This document shows positions 11,641-23,744 of a stretch of DNA of 64,000 nt, in pieces; position 1 is the stretch's first letter; each line of letters begins with the position of its first letter. Origin of the DNA: Pseudocercospora fijiensis CIRAD86 (lineage: Eukaryota; Ascomycota; Dothideomycetes; Mycosphaerellales; Mycosphaerellaceae); contig NW_006921532.1 in assembly GCF_000340215.1 (NCBI RefSeq), forward strand, positions 5,604,764 through 5,668,763, given 5' to 3'. The position numbers and the translations under genes were made by a program. The notes below the pieces were generated by a model. The model was not told where the DNA came from. It was given only the letters and a program-made list of their open reading frames with translations, and searched no databases.

Positions 11641-14600
11641 ATTAATATAGTATCTTAAGAATTCGTTCTACGATACTAGCCTTAGCGGATTGTTAATGCT
11701 ATACTACCTAGTACCGATAGTTTCTAGAGCGACCGAGGATACTACTACGGAGCGTATTATTTGCGCTTACGGATCGCCGACTCTATAGGCTAAGAACGTA
11801 TTACTACTAGAGTGTTCTACGCCTTCGAGATACCCCTCCCTAATATTATTCTTAGTAGGCCTTAGAGGCGCGATTAAAAGGTAATCGTCGATAGCTCGAC
11901 AGATGCCTAGACCTATAGGAACGAAGCCGTAGCGCGTTCGATACGCGTACGGGAACTATAGGAATTCTAGAAGGATATACGTAACGCCCTATACGTATAT
12001 ACGATTAGCGTTCGCTAGCTCCGCGACATCGCTAAGGGTTCCTCCTTGCTAGAAGAATTTAAAGATTTCGAAGACGTCTTTACTATAACGCCCGAAGCGC
12101 GACGCAAGCTCCCCGAAGACGTAGAGTATACGATCGACCTAATCCTCGGAACGAAGCCGCCTTATAAACCTCTCTACTATTCTTTAGGAAGAGAGCTTAG
12201 CGACCTTCGTAATTACCTAAGCTTAGCCTTAGACAACGATTAGATCTAGCTTAGTATAAGCGAGGCGGGTACGCCGATCCTATTCGTACTAAAGAAGGAT
12301 AGTAGTCTAAGACTCTACGTCGATTATAGGGGGCTAAACGAGATTACTATTAAAAATCGTTACCCCCTGCCTCTTATTAGCGAAACGCTTAATAGGCTTA
12401 AGGACGCCGAATAGTATACGTTCTTAGACCTTTAGGATATATATTACCGTATCTATATTAAGCGAGGCGACGAGTAGAAGACTACGTTCCGTACGCGGTA
12501 CGGGCACTTCGAGTATAAGGTAATGCCTTTTAGGCTTACTAATGCCCCTACTACGTTCTAAGGATATATTAATAGGGCATTAGCTAGCCTTGTTAACATT
12601 TGCTATATCGTCTATCTTAACGATATTCTTATTTATAGCAAAACGCGAGAGGACTACGTACGAGACGTACGCGCTATCCTTACGCGGCTTAGAAAGTTTG
12701 CGCTATACGCAAATAGGAAGAAATGTTCCTTCTAGAAGAAAGAAGTCGAATTCCTCGGATTTATCGTTAGTACCGAAGGCGTATTAATAGATTAGCGTAG
12801 GGTAAACGCTATTACCGAGTAGCCTCGCCTATTAACGCTAAAGGAGGTTTAATCCTTCCTCGGATTCTATAACTTCTACCGGAGGTTTATCCCTAATTAC
12901 TCCCGGATCGTTATACTACTAACTGCCCTGTCGAAAGGAGCCGTAAATAGCCGAAAGCTAGGGTAGGTCCCGTAGGGCGAAAGCGAGGAGCAAGCGTTCC
13001 GCTAGCTAAAGGCTGCCTTTAGCTCGGCCTCGATATTGCGATACTATAATCCTACGAAGCCCCTACGTATCGAAACCGATGCCTCTACGTTTGCCTTAGT
13101 AGGAATTATATTATAATAGAGCGAAGATAGGAATTAGCACCCTATTGCCTTCTAGTTACGAAAAATAGTCCTAGCTAAGACAAATTATAAGACCTATAAC
13201 TAGGAGCTCCTAGCGGTTATCGAGTCCTTTAAGCATTAGCGCCCGTACCTCGACGGCGCCTAGTATACGACCCGCGTAGTTGTCGACTACGCTAATCTTA
13301 AGGGCTTTATAAAGATAAAGCAGCTTATCGGAAAGTAGGCAAGATAGGCAACCTTCCTTATACCTTTCGACTTTACTATTAAATATCGGGCTAGTAAACG
13401 AAATCTAGCCGATACGCCTTTACGACGTAGCGACTACGAGAGCGAGTCGTAGGCGGTAAACAACCTTCTCCCTATATTATAGTCGAAACTAGCTCTATAG
13501 TTAAATCTGCCCGAGGATATCGAGCTAATTATAAAACGCATCTCTGTTATATATATAGGGATGCGAGACGCTAGTATAGCGCTAGCGGAACGCAAGAGTT
13601 TTGTTAGTAGTCCCGTAAGAGTAGCGGCTACTATCGTTAGGAATAACGGGCTCTACTACGAGATACCTAATATAATCCTTAGTTTCGTACGCACTTTATA
13701 ATAGCTAGAGTAAGCGAGAGGAGGAGGCTTATACGAGACAAGCTTACCGTCGGATAGCTTAGCCTCGTTAAGTAGTTCTAACCTCCCGCCTAGCTATTCT
13801 CGTCGTAGTAACCTTATTTACTACGGCGATGCGCTATATATCCCTAAGGACTACGTATTGCGTATATAACTAATACGTATATACTACGACGACCCTTTAG
13901 CTAGATACTTTAGTATAGCTAAGACTATAGACCTAATACGCCGAAAGTACTTCTAGCCGAAGATAGCCGAGGATATTACAGCCTATATCCGCACCTATAG
14001 AATTTGTTAACAGTCGAAGGCGAAGCGCTATCGCCTATATAGCGAGCTCGCTACGCTGCCTATACTAACCCGACTATAGCAAGAATTAATAATAGACTTT
14101 ATTACCGATCTCCCGCCGAGCAAGCTTAGTGCCTATATATATACTACGATCCTTGTAATAGTCGACCGCTATACGAAGATAAGCCTCTTTATCCTAACGA
14201 CGAAGAAGTATATAGCAGTAGAACTCGCGGATATCCTTTAAAGGGAGGTAATTAGGCGTTTTAGAGTGCTATTAGGCATTATTAGCGATCGTAGATCGCT
14301 TTTTACTAGCTAGTTTTAGAGCGACTTCTACTTCGAAGCGTATATAAAGCGTAGGCTTAGTATAGCCTTCTACCCTTAGACCGACGGGCAAACCGAACGC
14401 GCGAATTAGACCCTCGAGCAATACCTACGATACTATTGCTCCGAGAACTAGGATAATTAGGCTAAATTATTGCCTTAGGCGGAGTTTGCCTACAATAATA
14501 GCGTTTATCCTACGTTGCGTATAAGCCCCTTTAAGATGCTCTACGGCTTTAACCCTAATTTAATACCGAGCGCAAATAAGCTACTAGCTCGGGACGAGCT

Positions 14601-15159
14601 AACTAAGGGAAGGGTACTAGCAGCTATCGACGCTACGGAGCGACTACGGAAAGTATATAAGACGCTTACGGAACGCTAGTAGAAAGCAGCAGAATACTAG
14701 GCTAAGCAATATAATATATACTATACTACTAAGACATATAGTATAGGCGACCTAGTCTTACTATCGACAAAGAATATTAGCTTAGATATCCTAAAGAAGA
14801 AACTTAGCCCGAAGTATATAGGGCCTTTCTATATTATTAACACAGTTAGAGCGCAGGCGTACCGCCTAGCACTACTGTTAAGTACGAAGATCTATAATGT
14901 TTTCTATGTTTCCCTTCTCGAGCCTTAGTATAGGCGCGATAGCGAGGAGCATAAGATAAGTATACCTATCGCTAAAGGTAACGAGTAGTAGGTAGAAACA
15001 ATCGTAGCTAAGAAGATAAAAAAGCGGAAGGCGTACTACCTTATTAAGTAGCGAGGTTAGCCTAAAGAATATAACACTTAGGAGCTAGCTATTTATATTA
15101 AAGATTCTATAGCATTAGACGAGTTCGAAGCTTAAGCGAAGCGTAAGCGTAGGCAGTAA
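11605..15159 (+). pseudogene. pol: Pol of Ty3/gypsy chromovirus (element G)
   Basis: One phase runs about 1,180 codons. Domains in order: protease remnant (LLDNAT near 11617-11640); RT with '[11 protein letters not shown]' at about 12310 and a catalytic box that reads YLND at 12613-12624, where a TG>TA change gives Asp>Asn; RNase H (about 13060-13440); integrase with a degraded HHCC zinc site (13930-14020), the core 'IIDFITDLP', 'ISDRRSLF' and 'DGQTERAN'; and a C-terminal chromodomain (about 15015-15090, 'YYLIKQRGQPKEYNTQELA' with Gln read at likely Trp sites). The chromodomain marks a chromovirus. The stop is either TAA 15133 or TAA 15157. LTRs were not found on either side, so the element may be truncated. 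Confidence 0.88.
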
Positions 15160-15235
15160 TCAAAACAAAAGAAAATGAAACTTAAGAAAAATAGTAGACA
15201 CGTACTCGTTTCGCTACTAAAAAAGGCCTATTAGC

Positions 15236-16110
15236 CTAGTATATATAAAGAAGGCGCCGCGTAGGCGCGCCGACGGCGAGCCGTCTACTCTACTTATCCT
15301 TAGACTCCTCCTCGTCCTCCTCGGCCTCGATATCTATAGCGGTATCGATAGTAGCGACGGCGTTAGCGCCGACGCCCTAAGCGAGGTTCTAGTACAGTTA
15401 GTATACGAAGCGTAGGTAAGACGAGGCTATAGGAAAAACTATACCTAACGACCGATCTCTACTAATCTAGCTAAGTTAGTGCCGATATTCTTAAGGGCAC
15501 CTAATAGGTTAACATCCGTAAGGGACCCGCTAGCGGCCCCCTTATAGGCTAGGGCTTTACCGCCTAGGGTTACCTTATTCTTATTAATATAGAAGGCGTC
15601 GAGCGTAGATAGGATAACTAATAATAAGGTTAGTATACGAAGCGTAAGCGGAGCGTATAAGAAACCTACGTACGACGACGGCGTCTAGGTTAGCCTAGAG
15701 TGCCTCTAAGGCCTCGTTAGACTCCTCGACGGAGTCGTAGCCGTCTAGGTCGTATAGGTCGCGCGCCGCGCGTATAGCGCGGATGCGGGCTAGTAGCGAC
15801 ACTAGCGCGCGTACCGTAATAGGAGTATAGGTATAATAGCTGCTATAGTAGCGATCGTCGTTACGCTTAGTAGTAGGGTCTATATTACTGCCTACGTAGA
15901 GCTTAGATAGGTTATCTAAAGCGAGTTAGTTACGAAGCGCGTACGTATAGCAAGGGGCGAGAAAACGTACCGTTAGCCGTTATATACCTAAAGCAACGAA
16001 TGTAGCCCTCTAGGACTTTTAGTAGGCGCTAGGTAGGCATAGTAGGTATCGAGGGCAGTACGCCTACGGCGCGCTTGCCTAAGGTACGCGAAGGGGTAGA
16101 TATACTAGTA
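15236..16110 (-). pseudogene. multi-exon gene of unknown function, RIP-mutated
   Basis: Three introns can be placed at 15916-15987, 15618-15669 and 15389-15444. Each has a GT donor, a CTAAC branch point and an AG acceptor, and splicing them keeps one frame. Exon 2 encodes a charged helical stretch ('SLLARIRAIRAARDLYDL'), exon 3 'VTLGGKALAYKGAASG', and the last exon an acidic tail ('EAEEDEEES'). The family is not recognised. Introns 2 and 3 share the same 3' half (see findings). The start is unresolved (about 16110), and the stop is TAG at 15236-15238 or further downstream if that was Gln. It lies tail-to-tail with the chromovirus Pol. Confidence 0.5.
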
Positions 16111-16958
16111 ATATTTTTTTAGATAGATGTTTAAAAAGAAAAATCTTTAAGTAATACTAGGGAGACGTAAGAGCAAAGTAGGTAGGGCGTAGGTAGGGGG
16201 TGTTCGGAGCGCTTAGAAAAAGAAGAAGTTTTTAAGCGGGCTTCGAATGCTTTAAATACTCGCCTCGCTTTCGGATAGCTTACGTTCTCGCGTAGCTACC
16301 GCGTTCTTAGAAATTTAGGCAACCTCTAGTTAGTACTAGAAGTAGCCGCGCTTTGAATCTATAAATAAACAAGCAACTACGAGGCAAATTATAACGTGCC
16401 TAGCAACTATAGCCTAGCGACAGGTGCGTATAAGACGCGCAAGTGCAGCGCAGAGTGTAAGAAATAGTATAATTTACTATATTACCCTATAGCTAGGACA
16501 GCTATACCGGGGGAAGGAGATAATTATAAGAACCTAAGTAAGTAAAGTCTCCTATTATGCCTTAGCAAGCCTATATAACAATTATATAATATTATTACGT
16601 ATACTGCGGTGCTATCTCGCCGGTACAAAGCCTACTTAGCGTATACGCGGAAAAGCTTAGTCGCTTATACGGACATACTCGGTTGCCGGCTCGGTATATA
16701 TACTATCCGTACGTAGCCTAGTTAATAGTAAACGCTCTGCCCTGTTCTAAAAAAGGCACGGTTTAGTTCTACTTTCTACTATAGCGATTAGTAGAGGGTG
16801 TTCTATACGTTGCTATATACCTATTTTCTTATAGGCGAGCTTCGCTCGCAACTATAGTTATCGTAGAACAAGCCTATAGGTAGAGGTGCGAGCTAGTACT
16901 ACTACTACTACTATTAGTTAGAGGGCGGCGTAATACTATATAGAATACTAGGCGCGAT
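16111..16958. other. non-coding spacer, no gene recognised
   Basis: Mixed composition with some CA/TG retained (around 16320-16460). A short perfect hairpin GGCGAGC-TT-GCTCGC lies near 16842. No convincing reading frame, RNA gene or repeat copy was recognised. It probably contains the 3' terminal region of MULE D, but its terminal inverted repeat could not be identified. Confidence 0.35.
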
Positions 16959-19884
16959 TTAAGTCGCGTTTCTATATAAATTTATATAGATATTGCTATT
17001 AACTAGCGTAAGTAGTATTCGCTAAGGTATTATCGCGTTCTCTATCGCAATCTTAGGCTCCTACCTCGCGTTCTTGCTCTTCCTCTTACTACTACTACTG
17101 CCTTACGCCCTCCGCTTATTCTTACTCTTACTAACTATCGCGTCTACGGCGGTCGCGTTAATAGTAATGTTTTAGTTAATAATCGGATAGTAGAAGGACG
17201 ATAGTATCTCTAGAGATATAGGAAGTTATAATAGTATAGGATTCGCGCGCGCGGTAAGGTTAATCTTAGCGCTAGTTATAGTATTATTATAGTTATCTAC
17301 TAATAGCGATAAGGCGCGTTATTTTAACTCGCCGCTAATATTACGGACAAGACTAATAAAGTTATTAATAACGCGGTCGCGACGAGGACTATCGAGCGGC
17401 TTACTTTTAGTAGTTAGTCGCTCTTTAATCTCGTATAGTAGTTGCCGTATATTATCGTAAAGCTTATAGAAGTAGAGGCGGTACGTAGGTACGCTCGTAT
17501 AGTCGCAATTTAAGCTTGTTACTATCGCTAGCGTACGGAGGTTATTATAGCAGTTAAGTCTACTGTCGTTAAATATAGCTATCTAGCGGTCGTAATTATG
17601 TGTCTTAATTAGCCTATATTCTATTACTTTGTAAGTAAGCTAAATATAGCAATAAAGGATACCGTTCTAATAGAAGAATTTATACTTATAGGTTAGGTCG
17701 TCGAATAGAGGCTTCTACTTATAATATACCTCCGGATCTTCGGTATAGTTAATCTTAGCGCTAATTGCCTACTAAAGCTTCTATAGAAGTCGTAGAAAGA
17801 AGTATACTATCTCGTTACTATCGGTTGTCCGTAGACAGACCTTTATACGCGCTACGAAGGCATTATTATTAGCGCGAAGGTCGTATTTAGCTAACTTCTT
17901 AATTACGCGTATTGCCGTGCCTTTAAGTATATAATCGCGCTTTATAATAGCCTTAAACTCGCTATATTTAAGCACTAAATGCTAGCCTTCGAGCTATTTA
18001 GTATTTAGTATCTATTCGACGACTATAGGCGTACTAGAAATAGCGTAACGATAGTGCTTATAAATAAGCGCTATATTGTCTTTAAGCTCGACCTACAAAT
18101 AGCAGAGATCTAATTAATAGTCGTCGTCGTCGCTCTCTAGTATAAGAGTGCTATCTTTATACGTTACGCGTAGAAGACTCGCTCTTACTAAATTTAGTAA
18201 CTCGAGAGCGCCTTTACGGCTTCTTCTCGAGAAGGCGAAGGCATATAGGTGCCGCTTCGTATCTATGTATTTATCGCTCTTAAATCGCTTATCTAACGTG
18301 CGTTTAATATATATATAGCAAAGAAGGTACTTTATAGTAGGAAACGCGATTGCAATAGTACGCTACTCTACTACTAAGTCGTTAGTAAGGAAGAAGATAG
18401 CTATCTACCTACGGTCGTTTAGAATAGCTAAATCGATCGTCTATTGCTAAATCTGCTTAAGCGCCGCCGCTATAATATTACTATCGTCCGTCTTCGTAAA
18501 GAAAAACGCGACCTATCGTAGAGAGCCGTATTTATCGCGTACTATAAGGGTATAGAGCTACTAGCCTAAATAATTGGAATTATACGTCGCGTCTATTTAT
18601 ACTAAAATACGACTACGTAAAATTCCTAAGCTATATTTAGATATAAATACTAGTATAGTAGTGTTCTCGCCGTTAATCTATCTTTTTGCGTATACTTTAG
18701 CGTAAAAGAAGCCTTCTATTTAGCAGTATTAGTATATTGTTTATATAATTAAAACAATAGAATTCTAGGAATTCGATATATCGGGGATTTAAGCGGAGAA
18801 AGCCGATAGGCTCGTCCGCTAAGCGGAGATCTATAGTTAGCTAAATTCGTGCCTCGGCTATACGGAAGCTCCTAATTTCGAACTTCGAGTAGTAAATAAT
18901 AACAACTTAGCTATATAAATATACCTTCTTCGAGCTATTTTTAATAGTCCGCTAGCTGTTCCTTCTATATTAACGTGCCTCTACTAAGTCTACTATTCTT
19001 AAACACTTTGCGGTACTATCGGCTATAGTTAATAACGTCGTCGCGCGATATCTACTTACCGCCGGCTGCTTAGAAGGTCTCGTACGCGACTTTATAGTCT
19101 TTGTTCCGCATTCGATCCTATACTTAGTATAGCCGCTAGCCTATATATACCTACTAACTAGCCGCGTTCTAAAGAGTACTATATAGGCGATACGTATCTA
19201 TTTTTCGTAGGTAGTAGCCTAGATAGTACTTAACTAGGCGCCGATTGTTACGAAAGATAGTATAGCTAACTACTACGCGATTGCTATCCGGATCGTCCTT
19301 ATTCTCGAGTACTATATTCTTATTAACGCGAATAGTAAGCAGATACGCTATAGCTTCTTCTATCTTCTTTTCCTTCCTTTTTTTATATCTACCTTAGTAC
19401 TTCTACCTCTGCTAATACGCCTTAAAGCTAAATCGATACTTATATAGCGTATAGAAGCGACTAAGCTTATTAGCTCGACGCGCTATATATACCTAGAAGT
19501 TGTCTATAAATAGCTATATTATATTAAACTCCGCCGTAGTAACGGTAAAGCCCTTCTCGCTATTATTATTATTAGGATCGTCTAGAATAGCTAACTACTT
19601 CTTACGTAGCGCTCTTAGATTAGTAGGCGCGCGTAGAATAGTATATCTATCTTCGATAACTATAACTTTAATATACTTTCTACGACGACGAGATATTAGC
19701 GCGCTATCGACTTTACTACTATTAACTTTACTACTATCGACTTTACTACTATCGACTTTACTACTACCGCCGTTACTACTACCTTCTTCGTCGCGTTCCT
19801 TATCGCGTTCTTCGCGTTCTTTACTACTTTCTTTATAATAGCCGCTATCCTTACTATTCTCTAATACCTAGTCTTTATTACTAG
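16959..19884 (-). pseudogene. MULE transposase (element D), main part
   Basis: The minus frame from about 18760 down reads as a Mutator-like transposase: 'YCQIEGFFYAKVYAKR', then 'IDATYNSNYLG' (first catalytic Asp), 'QVAFFFTKTDDSN', 'IAIFFLTNDLVVEQR' (second Asp region, TDD-type changed to TND), 'AIAFPTIKYLLCYIYIKRTLD'. These are the hallmarks of the MULE/FAR1 transposase core. Upstream (18850-19840) lies a Ser/Lys-rich N-terminus and a FAR1-like region; one phase change between 18760 and 18850 suggests an intron or an indel. A Ser/Lys/Arg-rich tail ends near 16960. Its first about 66 codons lie at 46990-47194, beyond retroelement C. Confidence 0.72.
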
Positions 19885-19889
19885 AATTT

Positions 19890-20023
19890 TATCGAGGCGT
19901 AAGCGAGTAAATAGTATAGTAGACAAGTTGTCGTACGGTTCTACGAAGAGTTACTAAGAACGAGGCGACTATATCGGCCTCCTATCGATAAGGAAGCGTA
20001 AATGTTAGGGTGTGTTCGTAATA
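19890..20023 (-). repeat. 3' LTR of element C
   Basis: 134 bp. On the plus strand it starts TATCGAGGCG and ends GTAATA, where the canonical TG/CA ends are RIP-changed to TA. It matches 46856-46989 except for about six transitions. A purine-rich tract (minus strand, AGAGAGAGGG at 20024-20037) abuts it as the polypurine tract. Confidence 0.9.
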
Positions 20024-20618
20024 CTACCCTCTCTCTAATGTCCTTAGTCCCTTAAGGACCTTTATACTATTATATATTGTACTATGTTCTATAACTATAA
20101 CCTATATCTATGTTCTATTCCTATAAGGCGGTACGGGCGCTAGTAATGCTTAAGGATAGCAGCGATACGAGCGCTTTAACCTTGCTATATATATACTAGC
20201 AATGCTACGCTACCGTCTTGTCTGTCTATACTAGAAGCGCTAGCAGTCTTATACTATAATCTTGTTATAGTAGCACCTCTGCAGTTACTAGTAAGAATAC
20301 AAGGGTCGGCGATGTTTACGCTTCGCGTATTATAGCACGCTTCTTAACAACGGTTACCTTTCGGAGGCAGGCACGCGGTTATCTAGAGTATACGTCGGTA
20401 GAGCGACTCGACACTTCTAGAAAGATTCTCGATAAAACGTTATAGGTAGTACTAACCGTTAGTTATCCCGTAGTACAATAATAAGGACTTCGACTCGAGA
20501 TAATAAAAGAGCTGCAATCTCTTACTATACCGGAGTAGTAGTAGCACCCTTATAGTTATTAAGCTTATTAAGCGTTATTAGCTTGCCTACGCGGACCTGT
20601 ACGATGTTTATTCGGGAT
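20024..20618 (-). other. 3' untranslated region of element C
   Basis: Between the end of the chromodomain frame (TAG at 20619-20621) and the 3' LTR. No further gene seen. It begins next to the LTR with a polypurine tract on the minus strand. Confidence 0.5.
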
Positions 20619-21005
20619 CTAGTCCTTCGGCGGCGGTAGTAGAGTATATCCTTATATAGACCTCGTAGGGTTGTTATACTAGAAGTCTATAATAGAGGCG
20701 GCTAAGTATCTTATTATCTCTTCCGTAGGCTCTAAAGTCGTATCCTTATATCCCTTCTATTTCACCTTATACTAGACTTACTTTAGTCTAATAGTATTCT
20801 TCTCCTTCGTATCCTTGCCCTAGTACTTCTCTACTATACAATCTACTACTTCTTCTACTTCGTAGTAATCTTATTCGGCATCGGCGGTCTTGTCGGCGAT
20901 AACGGTAATCGGAGGCGGAGGTTCTTCGTATTAGCCGGGTAGGGGATTATCGGTAGCGAGTTATAGTTAATTAGTATTAAACACATTATTAACCTCGATA
21001 GAGTC
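20619..21005 (-). pseudogene. pol: C-terminal Pol (chromodomain) of element C, cut off by element A
   Basis: On the minus strand the frame of the integrase C-terminus, interrupted at 40274, resumes here after the GAGTC target duplication. It reads a Pro-rich linker, then 'DYYEVEEVVDCIVEKYQGKD', 'YKVKQKGYKDTTLEPTEEI' and 'SIIDFQYNNP'. This is chromodomain-like (VEEVLD...YKVKWKGY...EPTEE), with Trp codons read as TAG. Confidence 0.7.
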
Positions 21006-21201
21006 TGTTAGGGCTAAAGAGGCTATACGTAATTGGTATGTAACTAGGCTAAGTAAAGCTAGGGTCTTAGTGCCTTAGGCAGGGCTTAGCGCTTAGTAAT
21101 AGGCTAACTTGCCTACCTTCCTCCCTTTCCTCCTAGCTCTTTATCGAATACTACTCGTAACTACTACTACCCTATCTACCTGCTAATATACCCTTCTTAT
21201 A
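21006..21201 (+). repeat. 5' LTR of element A
   Basis: Starts TGTTAGGGCT and ends CTTCTTATA. It is the least mutated LTR of the nest and keeps its 5' TG, while the 3' copy reads TA. A TAGTATTCGATC motif at 21202, immediately after the LTR, would be a TGG-type tRNA primer site with TGG changed to TAG. Confidence 0.92.
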
Positions 21202-21264
21202 TAGTATTCGATCTACCCTTTAAGGGTAGTAGCTAGATAGTCCTTATTTCAAGCTTTTAGCGGT

Positions 21265-22680
21265 ATAGCTACGAAAACTATCGATTTAACTATATTACGC
21301 CCGAAGAACGGGACCTATACGTACTATTCTATCGAAACAACCGTACCAATTATTAAGTAAGGCCTTCTATACGGCCTATTACACTAAGTCAATCGTACTA
21401 GACTAATATCTACTAATTCCGCTATATCCGTATCTTAGGGGCTAATAATACATTATTAGTGTTACCCTCTATTACAATAGCCGGCTTATTACGAAGCAAC
21501 AACAACCGTGCTACCGCTAGTAGCGCTAGCAATAACAACGCTAGTAGCATAGTGCCTACTACTAAAGTGCCTACTAAAGCACCTACTAAAGTGCCTCCTA
21601 CCGAAGGGCCTACTATAGGACCTGCTAAAGAAGAACCTACAATTCTAGGTAACGACCTAGAATTGCCTATCGACGACATTCTTAACAATATTGTCAACCG
21701 TCGATATAGCTAGCTAGCCTTTAGTCCCTAACTAGTAGCGAGACTTTAAGAAGCTACCTAAAACAGGCTTACTACCTTGCGTTAAGAACAATAGCTAAAG
21801 GATAATCTTTTCGAGATTCGCCGCCTCTAGGAATCTCTAACAACTACTGCTAAGCTAATAGTAGGACCTTCTTTACTACCTATCTAAAAGAAGGATACTA
21901 AACTTAAGGACTATACCGTATTTAATAGCTCTAGTCGGAAGCAGTATAACGACTATATTCGTAACTATAAACTTAACTAGCGCAACGCACTAAGAGCGCT
22001 ACTAGACGACTATTCCTTAGTCGTACACGCTATATAGTATATTAATAGCGACTTAAAGCGTATATAGGATAACTATTTCGACTCCCTTAATAACTAGACT
22101 GCTGTCTAGTAGCAAACCTACAAAACTATTATACTAGACACCCTTAGAAACCCTATACTAAGGCAACAATATGCTTAGGACCTGTATCTTCGAGCTAAAC
22201 AGAAGACTGATTAATCGGCTCGCTTATTTAAAGCCTATTTAAAAACCCTTAAAGACGACCTTCCGCCTAAGACTAATTCTATATAGATCNNNNNNNNNNN
22301 NNNNNNNNNNNNNNNNNNNNNNNNNNNNNNNNNNNNNNNNNNNNNNNNNNNNNNNNNNNNNNNNNNNNNNNNNNNNNNNNNNNNNNNNNCAGTAACAATA
22401 ACCGTAGAAGAGGCCGTAGCCGGCGGCTATATAGAGGAGGCCGCGATAGGGGCCGTAGAAGGGGCTCGTATCCCTATAATACTAACCGCTCTGCTAACAA
22501 TAACAATAGCTACGGCAGTCTACTAACCGGATTGAAGTGCTTTAATTGTAATAGTACTAGCTATCTACTAGGCTAATACGACAAACCTAAGGACTAGGCC
22601 CGAATTAATCGTACTTCCGCTAAATACCGAAAGCACCTCTTAGCGGCTAACGCTACCCCTATAGGCTAACCTTCGAAAAA
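21265..22680 (+). pseudogene. gag: Gag of element A
   Basis: A Ser/Asn/Thr/Pro-rich N-terminus is followed by a Gln-rich helical capsid region (21720-22280). It is interrupted by a 100-base assembly gap (22290-22389), then an Arg/Gly-rich basic tract and a zinc knuckle near 22535-22580 reading 'KCFNCNSTSYLLGQYDKP', where CFNC is intact but the His and last Cys are now Tyr. A likely ancestral start is ATA at 21265-21267, though a phase change occurs before 21459, so the start is uncertain. Confidence 0.75.
22290..22389. other. 100-base assembly gap (N)
   Basis: Exactly 100 N inside the Gag of element A. The round length suggests a scaffold gap of unknown true size. The two Gag halves and the LTR pair place both sides in the same element. 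Confidence 0.99.
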
Positions 22681-22689
22681 AGAGTAAGC

Positions 22690-23328
22690 GCCGCACTAAC
22701 TGTTAGCCTCGTGCGGCGTAAGACTATCGACATTGTACTAGCTATAATACGCTCCTACCTTGTATAGGATACGAAGGGCACTACCTATTAAACTAAGGTT
22801 ATACTAGATCTAGGAAATTTAGTTAGTGCCCTTATTAGCTATCGCCTAGCTAAGCAATTAGACCTTCGACAACTGCCGAAGACTAACCTACTAACCCTTG
22901 CTTAGTTTAATAACGCTCGGTACTTGACCTATAGGGCCTACTATATTCCTATAGCTCTAAAGGACGACCTCGGGAATGAGCGCCTGCTAGATTTCACTGC
23001 CTACGTAGTAGATATAGACAGCCTCCTATCCGATATTGTTATTAGTAACCCTGTTCTTAAGTACTACGCTATAGCTATAGACCTAGGCCTCTAGAAGTAG
23101 CGATTTAGAATCGCTAGGAAAGAGGACATTAAACACATTAATGTTAGCGAGTGCCCTAACGATATTAGGGTCCTGTTTATTAGCAACCTAATACCTGCCT
23201 TAGCTAATCCGACTGCCGACCTACTTAGTAGTAATAACGATAAACCTGTGCCCCCTAATAATCCTAATTAGCTTGCTCGTATACTAGAGCCTATCCGAGA
23301 GACCTATATTAATGTGTTTAAACACTAC
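22690..23328 (+). pseudogene. pol: Pol of element A, part 1 (protease and linker)
   Basis: Frame readable through TAG/TAA. It includes a protease-like segment around 22800 ('ILDLGNLVSALI', where D-S/T-G is expected and Asp is retained) and 'DLRQLPKTN'. A linker ends 'PIRETYINVFKHY' at 23328. Element B is inserted here. Skipping B and one CTAC copy joins it in phase to 'LASTLPIFKETDYKID' at 35635. Confidence 0.75.
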
Positions 23329-23608
23329 TAAAGGACGGAAACCAACACTACTACTACTACTTGTAGTAATAGTACAGGCTACCGAGGGTAATATAACCTA
23401 TAGCAATATAGGCAGCTATGTTTAGCAAGATAGGATAACGAGACTGTCGCTTAGGCTAATAACTAGAGCCCTGCAATATAGGCATTGTAGAAGTGTAATA
23501 TAAACAATGTGCTATACGAGGTTGATGCTCTATCTATAATGTAGAAGGAGGCCTCTTATATAGGCTCAAAACTTAGCCTAGGTATGTAGGGCCGGTTACT
23601 AGCTAATA
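23329..23608 (-). repeat. 3' LTR of element B
   Basis: 280 bp. Plus strand begins TAAAGGACGG and ends AGCTAATA. It matches 35351-35630 apart from about 13 transitions. Confidence 0.93.
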
Positions 23609-23624
23609 TCCCTCCCTTTCTTCG
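23609..23624 (-). promoter_or_regulatory. polypurine tract of element B
   Basis: Minus strand reads GAAGAAAGGGAGGGA immediately before the 3' LTR, the position and composition of a plus-strand DNA synthesis primer. This fixes the minus orientation of B. Confidence 0.85.
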
Positions 23625-23721
23625 TATCTAACTAGATACGCTTTACATTGTGCGCTTAAAACAAACAGTTATATAGTAACCTTAGGCATCTTAGCTAAGG
23701 CTATCTTTCTAGAGACTCCGC

Positions 23722-23744
23722 AATGTTACCCCCGGGGTAGCATT
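23722..23744. repeat. CCCCGGGG-core palindrome, copy 1
   Basis: AATGTTACCCCCGGGGTAGC-ATT, at the 3' end of ORF3b of element B. See the other copies at 26963, 27407, 31401, 34674 and 38904. Confidence 0.8.

Noticed and set aside
16842..16858. Hairpin GGCGAGC-TT-GCTCGC as a MULE D terminal repeat
   Set aside because: No inverted partner was found near 47.2-47.45 kb.
9830..16900. LTRs for the chromovirus at 10.4-15.2 kb
   Set aside because: I compared the 5' and 3' flanks by eye and found no matching direct repeat or target duplication, so no LTR is annotated.
19500..19838. Plus-strand 112-codon Leu/Ser-rich frame
   Set aside because: It is the antisense of the Ser/Lys-Val-Asp repeats in the MULE D N-terminus, which has the coherent frame.
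21422..21697. Minus-strand 91-codon frame
   Set aside because: Antisense shadow of the Gag N-terminus of element A.
23329..23608. First read as part of the Pol of element A (open through TAG/TAA)
   Set aside because: It is exactly duplicated at 35351-35630, flanked by CTAC, and its removal restores the Pol frame. It is an LTR of element B; the open frame is accidental.
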